Below are positions 1-8,257 of a stretch of DNA of 64,000 nt, in pieces; position 1 is the stretch's first letter; each line of letters opens with the position of its first letter. Origin of the DNA: Pseudobdellovibrionaceae bacterium (GTDB lineage: Bacteria; Bdellovibrionota; Bdellovibrionia; Bdellovibrionales; UBA1609); assembly GCA_020635075.1 (NCBI GenBank), contig JACKAM010000001.1, forward strand, positions 434,001 to 498,000, read 5' to 3'. The position numbers and the translations under genes are program-made. The notes beneath the pieces were generated by a model, which was not told the origin of the DNA, ran no database searches, and saw only the letters and a list, made by a program, of their open reading frames with translations.

Positions 1-1
1 G

Positions 2-445
2 GTGGAAAGTCCCCAGTCAGACAAGGCCTTTTGGGGTATCCAGGTCATGGATTCCATCATGGGTAAGCGGGCAAGTATGTCCTACTATGTTCGCGCCAAA
101 CTTGATGATGGCACCCTGCTGACCAATAGTGCTCAAGGCGAGGCTCGCTGTGGCTACCAGGACAACGCCTACTCCACTCACACGTCGACAACCATGGTGG
201 TGCCGGGAAAGGACAGTCATCTGGTCTATGCTCTGTCCGCAAGTTGTTTTAATCCGGCGCATGGAGAAGATGCAGTTAAAGAAATCGATCAGATTAAGAG
301 CTTCAAGGGAACCATTCACAAGATGTACTGTGAGGACGATGACGGAAAGTTCAAAATCCTCAAACAGTCATTGGGTGATTCTGCGCAAAAAGCTGCTCCA
401 GTTCAAAATAACTGGGGCAGTCCTCGATTTGGTGGCGACAACTAA
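2..445 (+). CDS. Unidentified protein, 5' end cut by window edge
   Basis: The frame is open from the first bases of the window, so the true start probably lies upstream; the GTG at position 2 has no visible ribosome binding site because there is no upstream sequence. The visible 147 residues contain three cysteines (about residues 50, 82 and 110 of the visible part) in a soluble, polar sequence with beta-strand-like stretches, ending in a Gly/Asn-rich tail. This would fit a small exported, disulphide-containing domain, but that is inference. I do not recognise the family. Its TAA stop overlaps by 4 nt the TAG stop of the convergent AraC-type gene, so no terminator separates the two genes. Confidence 0.6.
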   Translation: MESPQSDKAFWGIQVMDSIMGKRASMSYYVRAKLDDGTLLTNSAQGEARCGYQDNAYSTHTSTTMVVPGKDSHLVYALSASCFNPAHGEDAVKEIDQIKSFKGTIHKMYCEDDDGKFKILKQSLGDSAQKAAPVQNNWGSPRFGGDN

Positions 446-1470
446 GAGTCCAAGTCCCTGTCTCGGGATGTGCGGCTCTCTCGATAGGCCGAAGGGGTCA
501 TTCCCACCAGACGTTTAAAGGCTGTATTAAAGGTCGACTTCGAGTTAAATCCCACTCCATAAGCGATATCGATAATGGTTTGCCCATCGTAAGAGGGGTC
601 CTTGAGTCGTCGTTTAACTTCTTCAATTCGATATTCATTCAGCAAATCATAAAAACTGCGCTGGAGACTCAGGCTAAGGACCTGACTGAGATGGTGTTTG
701 GGGACTGAAAGGGCTTTGGAGAGCCGGCCAAGTTTAAAATTGGGGTCTAGAATATCGTCGGAACCTTCAAAATAACTAATGGCCTGCTCGGCGATCTTTT
801 CCATCTCAGCTGGGGTGAGAGTGGAGAACTGATAGCGGGGAGTGGCCTCCTGAGGGTTGGTTTCCTTGACAACTCGCAGGTCAGCAGAGTCCTTCTTCTG
901 AGAGTTGGCGGCCTGGTCAACAAAAACGGATTGGGCCAGGCTCCTAGCCAGGCGCTCGCGTTGTTGCACCAGAAGGGAGCCGAAGGCGAAAGAAATCCAC
1001 GGTGCCATCAGTACCGCACCCACTTCCACTTCCATGATCAAGCCGAAGTCACTAAAGGGGCGGCCGAGCAAAAACCTTTGGCTCAAGAGCCCCAAGGTGG
1101 GCGCCAGAGCACCCAAAAATCCGTAGAGCTTGTAAGTGTCTCGACCGACAAAAAGGGCAAAAACCATAAAAACCACCGGCACCCAACGCAAAACAATGGG
1201 ATTGGGAAATATGAGAGAGACAGTGAGGAAGGCTAGTCCCAGGGTGGTCTTAAAAAGAAAAGCGACGACTGAAAGGCGGCCCTGGATACAAAAGAATAGG
1301 CCCACGAGATTCGAGCACAAAAGAGCGATATTGGCCCACAGAACCGGCACAATGACGTTACCTGTGGTGAGCATAATAGTGACCTGAACCAGGGCCAAAA
1401 GGGATATTAAAGGTAGAATCCAGAAGAAGATCCTAATCTGGGACTGTTCAAATCGTTGGTCAAATTCCAT
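442..1470 (-). CDS. Membrane-anchored AraC-family transcriptional regulator
   Basis: This 342-residue protein has a hydrophobic N-terminal half (about residues 10-175, roughly six predicted membrane segments) followed by a linker and a C-terminal AraC/XylS double helix-turn-helix domain (about residues 230-335). The second helix-turn-helix shows the family signature, with IIDIAYGVGFNSKSTFNTAF followed by FKRLVGMTPSAYR. The ATG at 1470 is preferred over the TTG at 1485 because GAGG lies 9 nt upstream. The layout, a multi-pass sensor domain joined directly to an AraC domain, is known in several phyla and suggests sensing of an envelope signal with direct DNA binding. The target is unknown. Its stop codon overlaps that of the convergent upstream gene. 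Confidence 0.85.
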   Translation of the reverse strand: MEFDQRFEQSQIRIFFWILPLISLLALVQVTIMLTTGNVIVPVLWANIALLCSNLVGLFFCIQGRLSVVAFLFKTTLGLAFLTVSLIFPNPIVLRWVPVVFMVFALFVGRDTYKLYGFLGALAPTLGLLSQRFLLGRPFSDFGLIMEVEVGAVLMAPWISFAFGSLLVQQRERLARSLAQSVFVDQAANSQKKDSADLRVVKETNPQEATPRYQFSTLTPAEMEKIAEQAISYFEGSDDILDPNFKLGRLSKALSVPKHHLSQVLSLSLQRSFYDLLNEYRIEEVKRRLKDPSYDGQTIIDIAYGVGFNSKSTFNTAFKRLVGMTPSAYRESRTSRDRDLDS

Positions 1471-1625
1471 TGATAGGTGCCTCAATTAATCCGAACGCCT
1501 GCGATCAAGACTCCCGTTGTCATCTGTACTCAAACCTTTTGGGGTTTTAAGTGATTCGAACCCCCTCCGGGGGTGAGCCAATTGTGAAGGACGTCTTTAG
1601 GCGTTTTTCTTGTTCTACTGGCAGT

Positions 1626-2021
1626 ATGAAACAGCCAATTGAAGAGGGTCAATTTAAGAATCTCTTTGTCCTGGAACCGAACCGGGAGCTGAACGAGGCC
1701 TACCAGGTGGCCTTTGAGACCCATGGCATTACGGTCAGCGGATTTTTCGACTACGGGGAGTTGAATCAGGCATTGGAAGAGGTGGTTCCTGATGCGGTTA
1801 TTGTGGATTTAAGGCTGCCTTCTGAAGCTGGGGTGGAGAGTTTCAAGCTCTTCAGGAAAGCTCACCCTCAGCTCCCCACTTATCTGACCGCCACCTTTGA
1901 CATTGAGCCCCGCATGGCCCTGGAGCTTGGGATATTGGGAATCTTCTACAAGCCCTTTCGGGTCAAGCAGGTGGTGACCCAACTTCTTCTCGACTTCAAA
2001 GTCGCCAACGGTCACAAATAG
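1626..2021 (+). CDS. Single-domain response-regulator receiver protein
   Basis: The product is a receiver (CheY-like) domain and little else. The likely phospho-acceptor aspartate is in VIVDLRLP, and the conserved lysine is in the FYKPF segment near the C terminus. The usual acidic pair after the first strand is weak: the strand reads LFVLEPNRELN, so one glutamate is visible instead of a DD or ED pair. A threonine is seen at the expected fourth-strand position (YLTATFD). The ATG at 1626 was chosen as the start because the receiver fold begins just after it. In-frame GTG codons at 1551 and 1584 are possible, and the latter has a purine-rich GGGGGTGAG upstream. No output domain is present, so it probably acts through a partner protein or phosphorelay. 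No cognate kinase is adjacent. Confidence 0.75.
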   Translation: MKQPIEEGQFKNLFVLEPNRELNEAYQVAFETHGITVSGFFDYGELNQALEEVVPDAVIVDLRLPSEAGVESFKLFRKAHPQLPTYLTATFDIEPRMALELGILGIFYKPFRVKQVVTQLLLDFKVANGHK

Positions 2022-2067
2022 TTAAACCTTAGTCCCGAGGAACCATCTGGAAATTGTTCTATTTGCT

Positions 2068-2081
2068 GGGGCGGCCGCCCC
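2068..2081. other. Perfect GC palindrome between receiver gene and glycine-repeat gene
   Basis: A 14-nt perfect palindrome (GGGGCGGCCGCCCC) lies about 45 nt after the receiver gene stop and about 105 nt before the next start. There is no T-tract, so it is not a canonical terminator, though it could still form a hairpin. The function is unknown. Confidence 0.4.
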
Positions 2082-2186
2082 TGTATCCCTTGTAAATGAG
2101 TGCTTTTGCTTATTGAGGCATCAACCTCGTGCTAACTCATGGCTTTTGCCCTCATGAGAGGGCGGATTTCACATTCGAGGGGTATC

Positions 2187-3557
2187 ATGAAGCCGATTGG
2201 TCTTTTGCTTTCTATTTTTGTTGTCTTTAGCGGATCACACGCCAGTGAGTTGAGCGGGTCCATTGTCATTGATAGTGAGCAGCAGCTCAAAGAGAGTCGG
2301 GTTCTCTCGAATCCTGCGGCCAAGGGAACTCTCAAAGACCCCTACGTCATTCAAGGTTATAGGATCTCTTCACCTCTGGGTGGCTTTTGCCTGCAGATTA
2401 AGAACGTGCCCAAGGTGATTCATCTTAGGGACATGAGCTGTTCAGTTGCTGAAGGTGGTTTTCGCTTTGAGTCCGTCAAAAGCCTTGTCCTTGAGGACAT
2501 TCGTATCAGCAAGATCAGTGGTTTCTTTGGTGTCTTCCCCGGCGGAGATGGCAAAGACGGTATTGGCCTTCATTTGGTTGATACGGGGAAAGTTGTGCTG
2601 AAAGGAAAGAGTGAGGTCTCCTTTATTTATGGAGGTGCCGGAGGAGCAGGCGCCCCAGGTGGCGGCGACGCCGGCCACGGTGGTGATGCTTACTCCATTT
2701 TAGTTGAAGGGCAAAACACGTCTCTTGAAATCAACGACCTGGAAATCAGCTACATCTATGGTGGTGCCGGTGCGGCTGGGGGAGCCGGTCTTCTCAGCCA
2801 ATCAGGAGGCCAAGGCGGAAATGGTGGGACAGCACTTGCATTGGCGGTTCGCGGTGAGCTGAAGAGTCTGAAGTTAAAAAGCCCAAGCCTCTCCAAGATC
2901 TATGGGGGTGCAGGGGGTGCCGGTGCGGTTGGAGCTGTATCGGGTGGTGGTGGAGGCCCGGGAGGCCAGGGCGGTTCAGCCTTTGGTGTCGTCGCCCTTC
3001 CCAGCCCCAAAGCGACGGCAGTTGAAGTGGCGTCTGGTGTGTTCAAGGATTTTTACGGTGGTGCCGGTGCGGCCGGAGCCGCAGGAGCCTGGGGCAACGT
3101 CGGCAGTGGCGGCGCTGGTGGAGCAGGCGGTTCAGGTGGCACGGCCACAGTTATGGAGTTGGGAAATCCCGGAGATCAATTACGTTGGTCAAAAAACCTG
3201 GTCGAAGGTGTCTTTGGTGGTGCCGGAGCTGCAGGCGGAGCCGGAGCCCTGGGGTCGATGGGTTCCGGCGGTGAAGGCGGATCTGCCGGGGACGGAGGTC
3301 ATGCACGGGTGATTCACTTCGACCAACTCAAGAGCCTCAATGTGGTTGATAACCAAATTCATAAGATCCTGGGTGGGGCCGGTGGCGCTGGAGCTGCAGG
3401 AGGTTTAGGCCTCTGGGGACGATTGGCCTCCGGGGGCAAGGGCGGACTGGGTGGCCAAGGCCAATTCCTTCCTCCAACTTTACTCGAATGGGATCCCGAT
3501 AAGAATGAGGTTTCAACAGTCAAAGACGGTCTAGACGGTCTTAACGGTCTGAACTAA
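2187..3557 (+). CDS. Secreted glycine-loop repeat protein, probable beta-helix
   Basis: The 456-residue product begins with a clear signal peptide (MKPIGLLLSIFVVFSGSHAS). From about residue 150 it has six repeats of roughly 40-60 residues. Each repeat has one or two beta-strand-like rungs ending in I/F/V-Y/F/L-GGAG, followed by a long glycine/alanine-rich segment of the type GGAGxAGxxG...GGxGGxGG. The N-terminal part (about 20-140) resembles the rungs of right-handed parallel beta-helix proteins such as the pectate-lyase fold. The ATG at 2187 has GAGGGG just upstream. The glycine-rich segments recall PE_PGRS and other GGX-repeat surface proteins by composition only. A secreted or surface structural or adhesive role is an inference. 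No catalytic motif is visible. Confidence 0.75.
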   Translation: MKPIGLLLSIFVVFSGSHASELSGSIVIDSEQQLKESRVLSNPAAKGTLKDPYVIQGYRISSPLGGFCLQIKNVPKVIHLRDMSCSVAEGGFRFESVKSLVLEDIRISKISGFFGVFPGGDGKDGIGLHLVDTGKVVLKGKSEVSFIYGGAGGAGAPGGGDAGHGGDAYSILVEGQNTSLEINDLEISYIYGGAGAAGGAGLLSQSGGQGGNGGTALALAVRGELKSLKLKSPSLSKIYGGAGGAGAVGAVSGGGGGPGGQGGSAFGVVALPSPKATAVEVASGVFKDFYGGAGAAGAAGAWGNVGSGGAGGAGGSGGTATVMELGNPGDQLRWSKNLVEGVFGGAGAAGGAGALGSMGSGGEGGSAGDGGHARVIHFDQLKSLNVVDNQIHKILGGAGGAGAAGGLGLWGRLASGGKGGLGGQGQFLPPTLLEWDPDKNEVSTVKDGLDGLNGLN

Positions 3558-3689
3558 ATGGGGCAAAGCTGGCCTCCTTAGATGTTGATCCACCTCACAC
3601 TCACACTTCTCAACCAAATAGCTGGGCGACCCCTCGCCGGGAAGCGGATCCCTTGATCAAAGCCAAAACTGGAATTTGAATTGAGAGGC

Positions 3690-3858
3690 CGGGCTCCGGA
3701 GGATCAATGTGCTTAAAACCGAGTTCGGCTTGGTGCTGCGCTCTGAGCGAGAGCGCTGCTGCCAAACGTATGTCTGAGGTTTTAAGCGTATTGATCGCAG
3801 GAGTTCGGACTCCCAAGACGACTTCATAAGGCTGAGATCAACAACCAAGGGGGCAACT
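3690..3858 (-). repeat. Dispersed 3'-end inverted repeat, copy A
   Basis: This is one of three copies of a roughly 160-nt element. The inner palindrome pairs positions 3702-3720 (GATCAATGTGCTTAAAACC) with 3778-3796. The apex contains a second GC-rich hairpin (GCGCTCTGAGCGAGAGCGC). The element ends in an AAGGGGGCAA box at about 3847-3856, only 22 nt from the stop codon of the nirN-like gene on the minus strand. Copies B and C are at 7985-8153 and 16735-16893. The 321-nt space between the flanking genes holds this element and, at 3570-3600, a short stretch resembling the left arm of the palindrome at 8258-8497. Confidence 0.75.
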
Positions 3859-3878
3859 GTTAGTTGTGTTTCTCCATC

Positions 3879-5492
3879 TTAGTGGCTGGTGCCTTCGGAG
3901 AGGCGGGTCTTGTTGTAGACGTTGTATTTGCCTGAGGGTTTGCGCATGGGGATGCGTTTGCGTACCTTCAAGGTTTTGGCGTCATAAATCAACAGTTCAC
4001 CCGGGTCTTCCCAAATGCTGAGGAGAACATACTTTCCACGGCGATCAAACTCCACGTGCCCGGAGACTTTTCCAGGTACCGGCTTTAAGGTCTTGCGAAT
4101 CGTCAGCTTCTTTTTATCGATGACGTGGATGAGATCCTTGTTGGGGCCAAAGAAAACATCGGCCCAAGCGTAGGGAGAGTTCTCATGGGAGCGCAGAAAG
4201 AAACCTGGCCCCTGGGTGGGAATATCTTTAATCACTTCCCAATTTTCCGTATCGAGAATGGTGATTTTGTTTTCCTTTAGATTTGGCGAAGCCATGACTC
4301 GTTTGCCTTTATAGGTCCAGGAAATCCCCGCACCCAGATGAGGCATTCCTGAAAGGGCAATCTTTTTGATGGGTCGACCAACGATGAGGTTCACCACCCA
4401 GGCTTCCCCACTGCGGGAGGCCCCTACTAGGTGATCGTATTTTTGATTGAAAAAGAAATCGTCCAGAGGGTCTTCAAGACTAATGCGTCGAATGGGAAAG
4501 GGGACCTTTTCCTGAGGAATCTCTTCGCCGGATTCAGTGCGAAAGTCATGAACCAAGCCTGTGAATGGGGCCACGGCATCGTCTCGATAGCTCACTTCCC
4601 ACACTTCAGGAATATCTTTAAGGGCGACAATGAAACTCTCCCGGGGGGGGGCCGTGTAAACGGCACTCACGCGGGAGGATTCGCCACGGATGTTTTCAGC
4701 TTTGAGAACCTTAACCAGTTCCAGACTGGGGGCTTTGAGAATCGCCACCGTGTGAGGCAGATAGTTGCCCACGGCTACATAGCGTCCGTCAGCCGAGACG
4801 GCAATATTGCGGGTGTTAATGCCAGCCCGTACTTCTGCAACCTGTTTGAGATTGTAGAGATCATAAGAAGTGATCCAGCCATCTCGCGAAGCAAAAAAAG
4901 CATAGCGCCCATCGGCCGTATACTTGATGCCACCGTGAAGAGCGTAACGCGTCGGGAAGCGGTGAAGGGACTTGTAAGTGTCACCATCCAACACCGTGAT
5001 GTGATGATCTCCGGCCTCAACCACCATAAAGATGTTCAAGGGGTCAGCTTTAAACTTGGCCTTTCCTGGCCAGCCTTCCCAGCCGGATTCCACCTTCAGG
5101 CTTGCAGCGATCTCTTCGTCTTGCCAGGAGGGATCTTGTTTGGGCGGTTGAAAGACATACTGAGCGAGCGATTGAATCTGTTCGGGAGTCAGGGTTTCCT
5201 TAAATGCGGGCATTTGCGTGGCTGGGCGCCCATTGGCAATAACTTCACTCACATCCGCCGCTTTCGAACGGCCGAGACTCACAGGGAGAAGGGCTGGGCC
5301 CGTTCCTCCCAGTCGGTCAGGCCCGTGGCAAGAGGCACAGTGAGCTTGGTAAAGAGCCACTTCTGGACCTGTCTCAACAGATGGAACCTTGGGAGTTGGG
5401 GGTGAGACCGCTTGAGATCCTGGCACACTCTGAGTCGAGGAACAGGCAGTGACAATCGAGGCTAAAACAAAAACAGCAAAGATCGTTCTCAT
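3879..5492 (-). CDS. nirN: NirN-like lipoprotein: cytochrome c plus d1-type propeller
   Basis: The 537-residue protein has a lipoprotein signal (ASIVTACSS, Cys about residue 17). A class I cytochrome c domain carries the heme motif CASCH at about residues 52-56, and an eight-bladed d1-type beta-propeller follows from about residue 150 to the end. In known systems NirN is the periplasmic d1 dehydrogenase that introduces the acrylate double bond in the last step of heme d1 synthesis. The CXXCH motif, the propeller and the neighbours nirF and nirC support this over a true nitrite reductase. The strongly conserved nirS segments (YHPEPR, FLHDGGWD) are absent here but present in the gene at 24697-26658. 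It starts 3 nt after nirF and is presumably cotranscribed. The lipid anchor implies attachment to a membrane facing the periplasm. Confidence 0.88.
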   Translation of the reverse strand: MRTIFAVFVLASIVTACSSTQSVPGSQAVSPPTPKVPSVETGPEVALYQAHCASCHGPDRLGGTGPALLPVSLGRSKAADVSEVIANGRPATQMPAFKETLTPEQIQSLAQYVFQPPKQDPSWQDEEIAASLKVESGWEGWPGKAKFKADPLNIFMVVEAGDHHITVLDGDTYKSLHRFPTRYALHGGIKYTADGRYAFFASRDGWITSYDLYNLKQVAEVRAGINTRNIAVSADGRYVAVGNYLPHTVAILKAPSLELVKVLKAENIRGESSRVSAVYTAPPRESFIVALKDIPEVWEVSYRDDAVAPFTGLVHDFRTESGEEIPQEKVPFPIRRISLEDPLDDFFFNQKYDHLVGASRSGEAWVVNLIVGRPIKKIALSGMPHLGAGISWTYKGKRVMASPNLKENKITILDTENWEVIKDIPTQGPGFFLRSHENSPYAWADVFFGPNKDLIHVIDKKKLTIRKTLKPVPGKVSGHVEFDRRGKYVLLSIWEDPGELLIYDAKTLKVRKRIPMRKPSGKYNVYNKTRLSEGTSH

Positions 5493-5495
5493 CGA

Positions 5496-6677
5496 CTACA
5501 ATCCGATGCGGTGGGCACGTGAGGACATAAAAATGCCACTGGGTTTTTGCACAGTCATCTCCTTGAGCTTGATGAACCTGGTCGGGTCCCAGACCTCCAC
5601 CCGGTCTTCGTCCCGCACCGACAACCACAGTTGATCTCCCCGAGGAGTGAACTCCATGTGCAGCACTCCCTTGCCGGGCTTGAGATGTTTGACCACCTTT
5701 AGGGTTTTCACATCCACCACCTGCAGGTTTTCATTGTCGGGAAAGGCGAAGTTCACCCATACCTGGCGCCCATCTGGGCTGGCCATGGCAAACACGGGTT
5801 GCCCAATCAAGGGGATGCGCGTGTGAATGCTCCAGGTATTTTTGTTCATAACGAGGACTTCTTTGGCGCCAATGGCGGGGAGAAAGAAATAGTCCCCGGC
5901 TGCCGCCCAGCCCTCAAGGTGGGGCATTTTATACACGGGAAGTTTTTGTTTGCCTTTGCCGTAGCCACTGAGAACTTTCGTCATGCCTTTTTCAGGGTGC
6001 CACAGATCGAGCAGTGCCAAGCCGTCCTCACCAAAAAGACCTGCGATATAATACCGGCCATCGCCTGTGATCAAAGCATCATAGGGCTCCCGTCCTGCCT
6101 TGAGTTTTTCGACCTTGATATTTTTTCTGTCAGTGAGGTCCGCCACCCAGGTTTCACCGGCTTCAAAGAGGCTGAAGACAAACATTTGCCCGGGGGCATC
6201 GACCAAACCGACGACCTTCGAGTATCGGCCATCATCGGTTTTGGCTGGAAGATCTGCGATCAATTCCAAAGCGTCGGTGGAAAATACTTTTACTCCGCCA
6301 GGTTCATAATTGGAAACTGCCACCAACTGCCCATCCTGAGAAATGGCTCCACCAATGGAGTTTCCCGCCTGGAGAACACGTTTGACGATTTTTTGTTCCA
6401 AGAGATCCACCTTGGTCAACCCACCGTCGCGACCAAAGACAAAAGCGTAGCGTCCATCACGAGAGTAAACCGCCGAAGCGTGGGAGAGATCACCGAAGCC
6501 GGGAACAAAACCGAGCAGTTGAGGATCGGAAGTTTTTAGGACTGCAATGCGCCCCTGGGCCCGTTCTACAATCAGTCCCAAATCTCCCGTTCCGCCTATG
6601 TAGGTGGGTTGGTGGGCACAGGAGGTGAGAACACCGGCAAGGCCGAGTGAAACAACACAGATGTTTAGGAACTTCAT
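5496..6677 (-). CDS. nirF: NirF-like lipoprotein for heme d1 synthesis
   Basis: The 393-residue product has a lipobox (GVLTSCAH, Cys about residue 20) and then only a d1-type beta-propeller, with repeated blades such as YSRDGRYAFVFGRDGG. There is no heme c motif. This architecture and length match NirF, a periplasmic protein needed for late heme d1 synthesis that binds the d1 precursor. NirF is known to be a lipoprotein in some denitrifiers. The start overlaps the upstream nirC-like gene by 4 nt (ATGA) and the stop is 3 nt before the nirN-like gene, so the three form one transcription unit. The exact reaction of NirF is still debated in the literature, so only a role in d1 synthesis is claimed. 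Confidence 0.9.
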   Translation of the reverse strand: MKFLNICVVSLGLAGVLTSCAHQPTYIGGTGDLGLIVERAQGRIAVLKTSDPQLLGFVPGFGDLSHASAVYSRDGRYAFVFGRDGGLTKVDLLEQKIVKRVLQAGNSIGGAISQDGQLVAVSNYEPGGVKVFSTDALELIADLPAKTDDGRYSKVVGLVDAPGQMFVFSLFEAGETWVADLTDRKNIKVEKLKAGREPYDALITGDGRYYIAGLFGEDGLALLDLWHPEKGMTKVLSGYGKGKQKLPVYKMPHLEGWAAAGDYFFLPAIGAKEVLVMNKNTWSIHTRIPLIGQPVFAMASPDGRQVWVNFAFPDNENLQVVDVKTLKVVKHLKPGKGVLHMEFTPRGDQLWLSVRDEDRVEVWDPTRFIKLKEMTVQKPSGIFMSSRAHRIGL

Positions 6678-7033
6678 TTGATGACTCCCTCTTTAAGTAC
6701 TTTCACCAACCACTTGGCTTCGTCTTCATTGATAAATTGTTTCCACGGAGGCATGGCCGTTCCCGGACGTCCCTCGCGAATGGTGTGGACCAAAAATCCA
6801 TCAGGTTTGTCTTGCAGATTTTCTGGCAAAAGGGGGGTGCCCAAACCTCCCTTCATGGTCATGCCGTGGCAGGAGCCACAGTCCTGGCGAAGCAGATACA
6901 TCAGTTCTTTTTGTCGGCTGTCGGCGATGACTGAGGCTTCATTTTTTTCACCACTATTGCCGGCATTTGCATGGGTGATGCAGGCCACAGTAAAGGCGGC
7001 AATTGAGAGTGTTTTCAGGGCGGAGCGTTTCAC
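6674..7033 (-). CDS. nirC: NirC-like small periplasmic cytochrome c
   Basis: The product has 119 residues with an N-terminal signal peptide (about residues 1-24, ending near THANA) and one heme c motif, CGSCH, at about residues 52-56. A methionine near GTAMPPW is a candidate axial ligand. Size and position match NirC, the small cytochrome that accepts electrons from NirN or donates them to NirS in d1 gene clusters. The start is GTG at 7033, preceded by AGGGGAAAATGA. The ATG two codons upstream is in another frame. The gene is first in a nirC-nirF-nirN unit, with 4-nt overlap to nirF. It lies divergent from nirE across a 151-nt spacer. Confidence 0.82.
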   Translation of the reverse strand: MKRSALKTLSIAAFTVACITHANAGNSGEKNEASVIADSRQKELMYLLRQDCGSCHGMTMKGGLGTPLLPENLQDKPDGFLVHTIREGRPGTAMPPWKQFINEDEAKWLVKVLKEGVIK

Positions 7034-7184
7034 TCATTTTCCCCTATATTCATGGGTTTGGCCTGGGAGATTAAAGGTGAAGCATGAGGAGATCAAGTGG
7101 CGGTTTTGGATATGCCGAGTCAATTTGTCTCCCGTCGGTTTATGCAATTGCAATTGGCCTCTTGAAAGGTAGATTTAGGGATCT
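7034..7184. promoter_or_regulatory. Divergent spacer between nirC and nirE
   Basis: This 151-nt spacer must carry promoters for both d1-synthesis units. I searched by eye for the FNR/DNR/NNR box (TTGAT-N4-ATCAA) typical of denitrification genes and did not find one. A TGCAATTGCA palindrome is present at about 7143-7152. A weak promoter for nirE (TTGCAA at 7148, 17-nt spacer, AGATTT) is possible but poor. The regulator is unknown. Confidence 0.4.
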
Positions 7185-7973
7185 ATGGGATCAGTAGGTA
7201 AAGTCTATTTGGTGGGGGCCGGTCCCGGGGACCCAGAGCTTTTGACCTTGAAAGCGGCAAGATTGTTGGCTGAAGCCGATATGCTTCTCTATGACCATTT
7301 GGTCGGAGCCCAACTACTAAAATTCACCAAACCCGAGTGTCGATTGATCCCTGTTGGTAAGCGCTGTGGCGACCATCCCGTTCCCCAGGAACAGATCAAT
7401 CAATGGCTTGTCGACTACGGCAAGATGCCGTTGACGGTCGTTCGCCTCAAAGGGGGCGATCCGTTTGTATTTGGCCGCGGGGGAGAAGAGATTCAGGCAT
7501 TGATCGAAAATCATATTCCCTTTGAAGTGGTGCCTGGAATTAGCTCGGCCTTGGCAGCTCCTGCTTATGCGGGAATTCCTGTTACCCATCGCAAAGTGGC
7601 GGCATCCTTTGCCGTCATCACCGGACATGAAGCCGCTGATAAGGGCGAGTATGTTGATTGGTCTGCCTTTGCTAAGGTGGACACCTTGGTGGTGCTGATG
7701 GGAGTGAAAAACCGGCAGAATATTGCTCGGGAATTGATCGCCTTGGGGCGCTCACCGAAGCAGCCCGTGGCCTTTATTCAAGAGGCCACAATGGGAAGTC
7801 AGCGGGTGGTGTTGTCCTCTCTGGAAATGGTGGCGGAGAAACCGCCTCAGGTGCAGTCTCCCAGTGTGATGGTGATTGGTGAGGTGGCTGGTTACCACGA
7901 GCACTTTGGCTGGTTTGAGTCAGAGCGCCAGTCCTTTGGTGGTTTTGTTCCCTTCCAAGAAGCCGGACTTTAA
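7185..7973 (+). CDS. nirE: Uroporphyrinogen-III C-methyltransferase (SUMT)
   Basis: This 262-residue enzyme uses S-adenosylmethionine to methylate uroporphyrinogen III at C2 and C7, giving precorrin-2, the entry point to siroheme and heme d1. Family motifs are clear: VYLVGAGPGDPELLTLKA at the N terminus, VVRLKGGDPFVFGRGGEE in the centre and VVPGISSALAAPAYAGIPVT after it. The length is that of a stand-alone SUMT (CobA/NirE type) rather than a CysG fusion. The precorrin-2 dehydrogenase is encoded separately at 8509-9099. Placement beside nirC/F/N and upstream of nirJ makes nirE the appropriate name, but the enzyme could also supply siroheme. Start ATG at 7185 has AGGG upstream. Confidence 0.93.
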   Translation: MGSVGKVYLVGAGPGDPELLTLKAARLLAEADMLLYDHLVGAQLLKFTKPECRLIPVGKRCGDHPVPQEQINQWLVDYGKMPLTVVRLKGGDPFVFGRGGEEIQALIENHIPFEVVPGISSALAAPAYAGIPVTHRKVAASFAVITGHEAADKGEYVDWSAFAKVDTLVVLMGVKNRQNIARELIALGRSPKQPVAFIQEATMGSQRVVLSSLEMVAEKPPQVQSPSVMVIGEVAGYHEHFGWFESERQSFGGFVPFQEAGL

Positions 7974-7984
7974 GTCCAAAAATT

Positions 7985-8153
7985 GACCCCCCTTTATAGT
8001 TGATCTCAGCCCCATGAATTCTGTCTTGGGAGTCCGAACTCCTGCGATCAATATACTTAAAACCTCAAACATCCGTCCGGCAGCAGCGCTCTCGCTCAGA
8101 GCGCAGCACCAAGCCGAACTCGGTTTTAAGCATATTGATCCTCCGGAGCTCGG
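7985..8153 (+). repeat. Dispersed 3'-end inverted repeat, copy B
   Basis: This copy is inverted relative to copies A and C. Its arms pair 8046-8064 (GATCAATATACTTAAAACC) with 8122-8140, with the GC-rich apical hairpin (GCGCTCTCGCTCAGAGCGC) between. The GGGGGTCAATT-side box sits 12 nt after the nirE stop. Seen from the gene it follows, the orientation is the same as in copies A and C. Confidence 0.75.
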
Positions 8154-8257
8154 CCCCTTGAATCAGATTCTAATGTGAGCTTCGATCAAGGACTCCTCGT
8201 CCCGCCAGTGGATGTCACGAATTTGAGCGAGGGGGATAAGGCTGAAAAACTGGCCTC

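Noticed and set aside
1548..1605. Possible tRNA 3' half on the minus strand (GGGGGTTCGAATCAC)
   Set aside because: The T-loop-like TTCGAATC is present, but the flanking bases do not form a T-stem or acceptor stem and there is no anticodon arm.
2600..3470. Homology of the glycine repeats to mycobacterial PE_PGRS proteins
   Set aside because: Only composition agrees; the PE domain is absent and the repeats are separated by beta rungs.
4431..5405. 324-codon plus-strand frame opposite the nirN-like gene
   Set aside because: It lies antisense to a well-supported gene, has no domain signature and no convincing start.
5799..6539. 246-codon plus-strand frame opposite nirF
   Set aside because: Antisense to nirF; the composition is that of a shadow frame and there is no ribosome binding site.
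7034..7184. FNR/DNR box before nirE or nirC
   Set aside because: No TTGAT-N4-ATCAA or close variant was found in the spacer when read on both strands.
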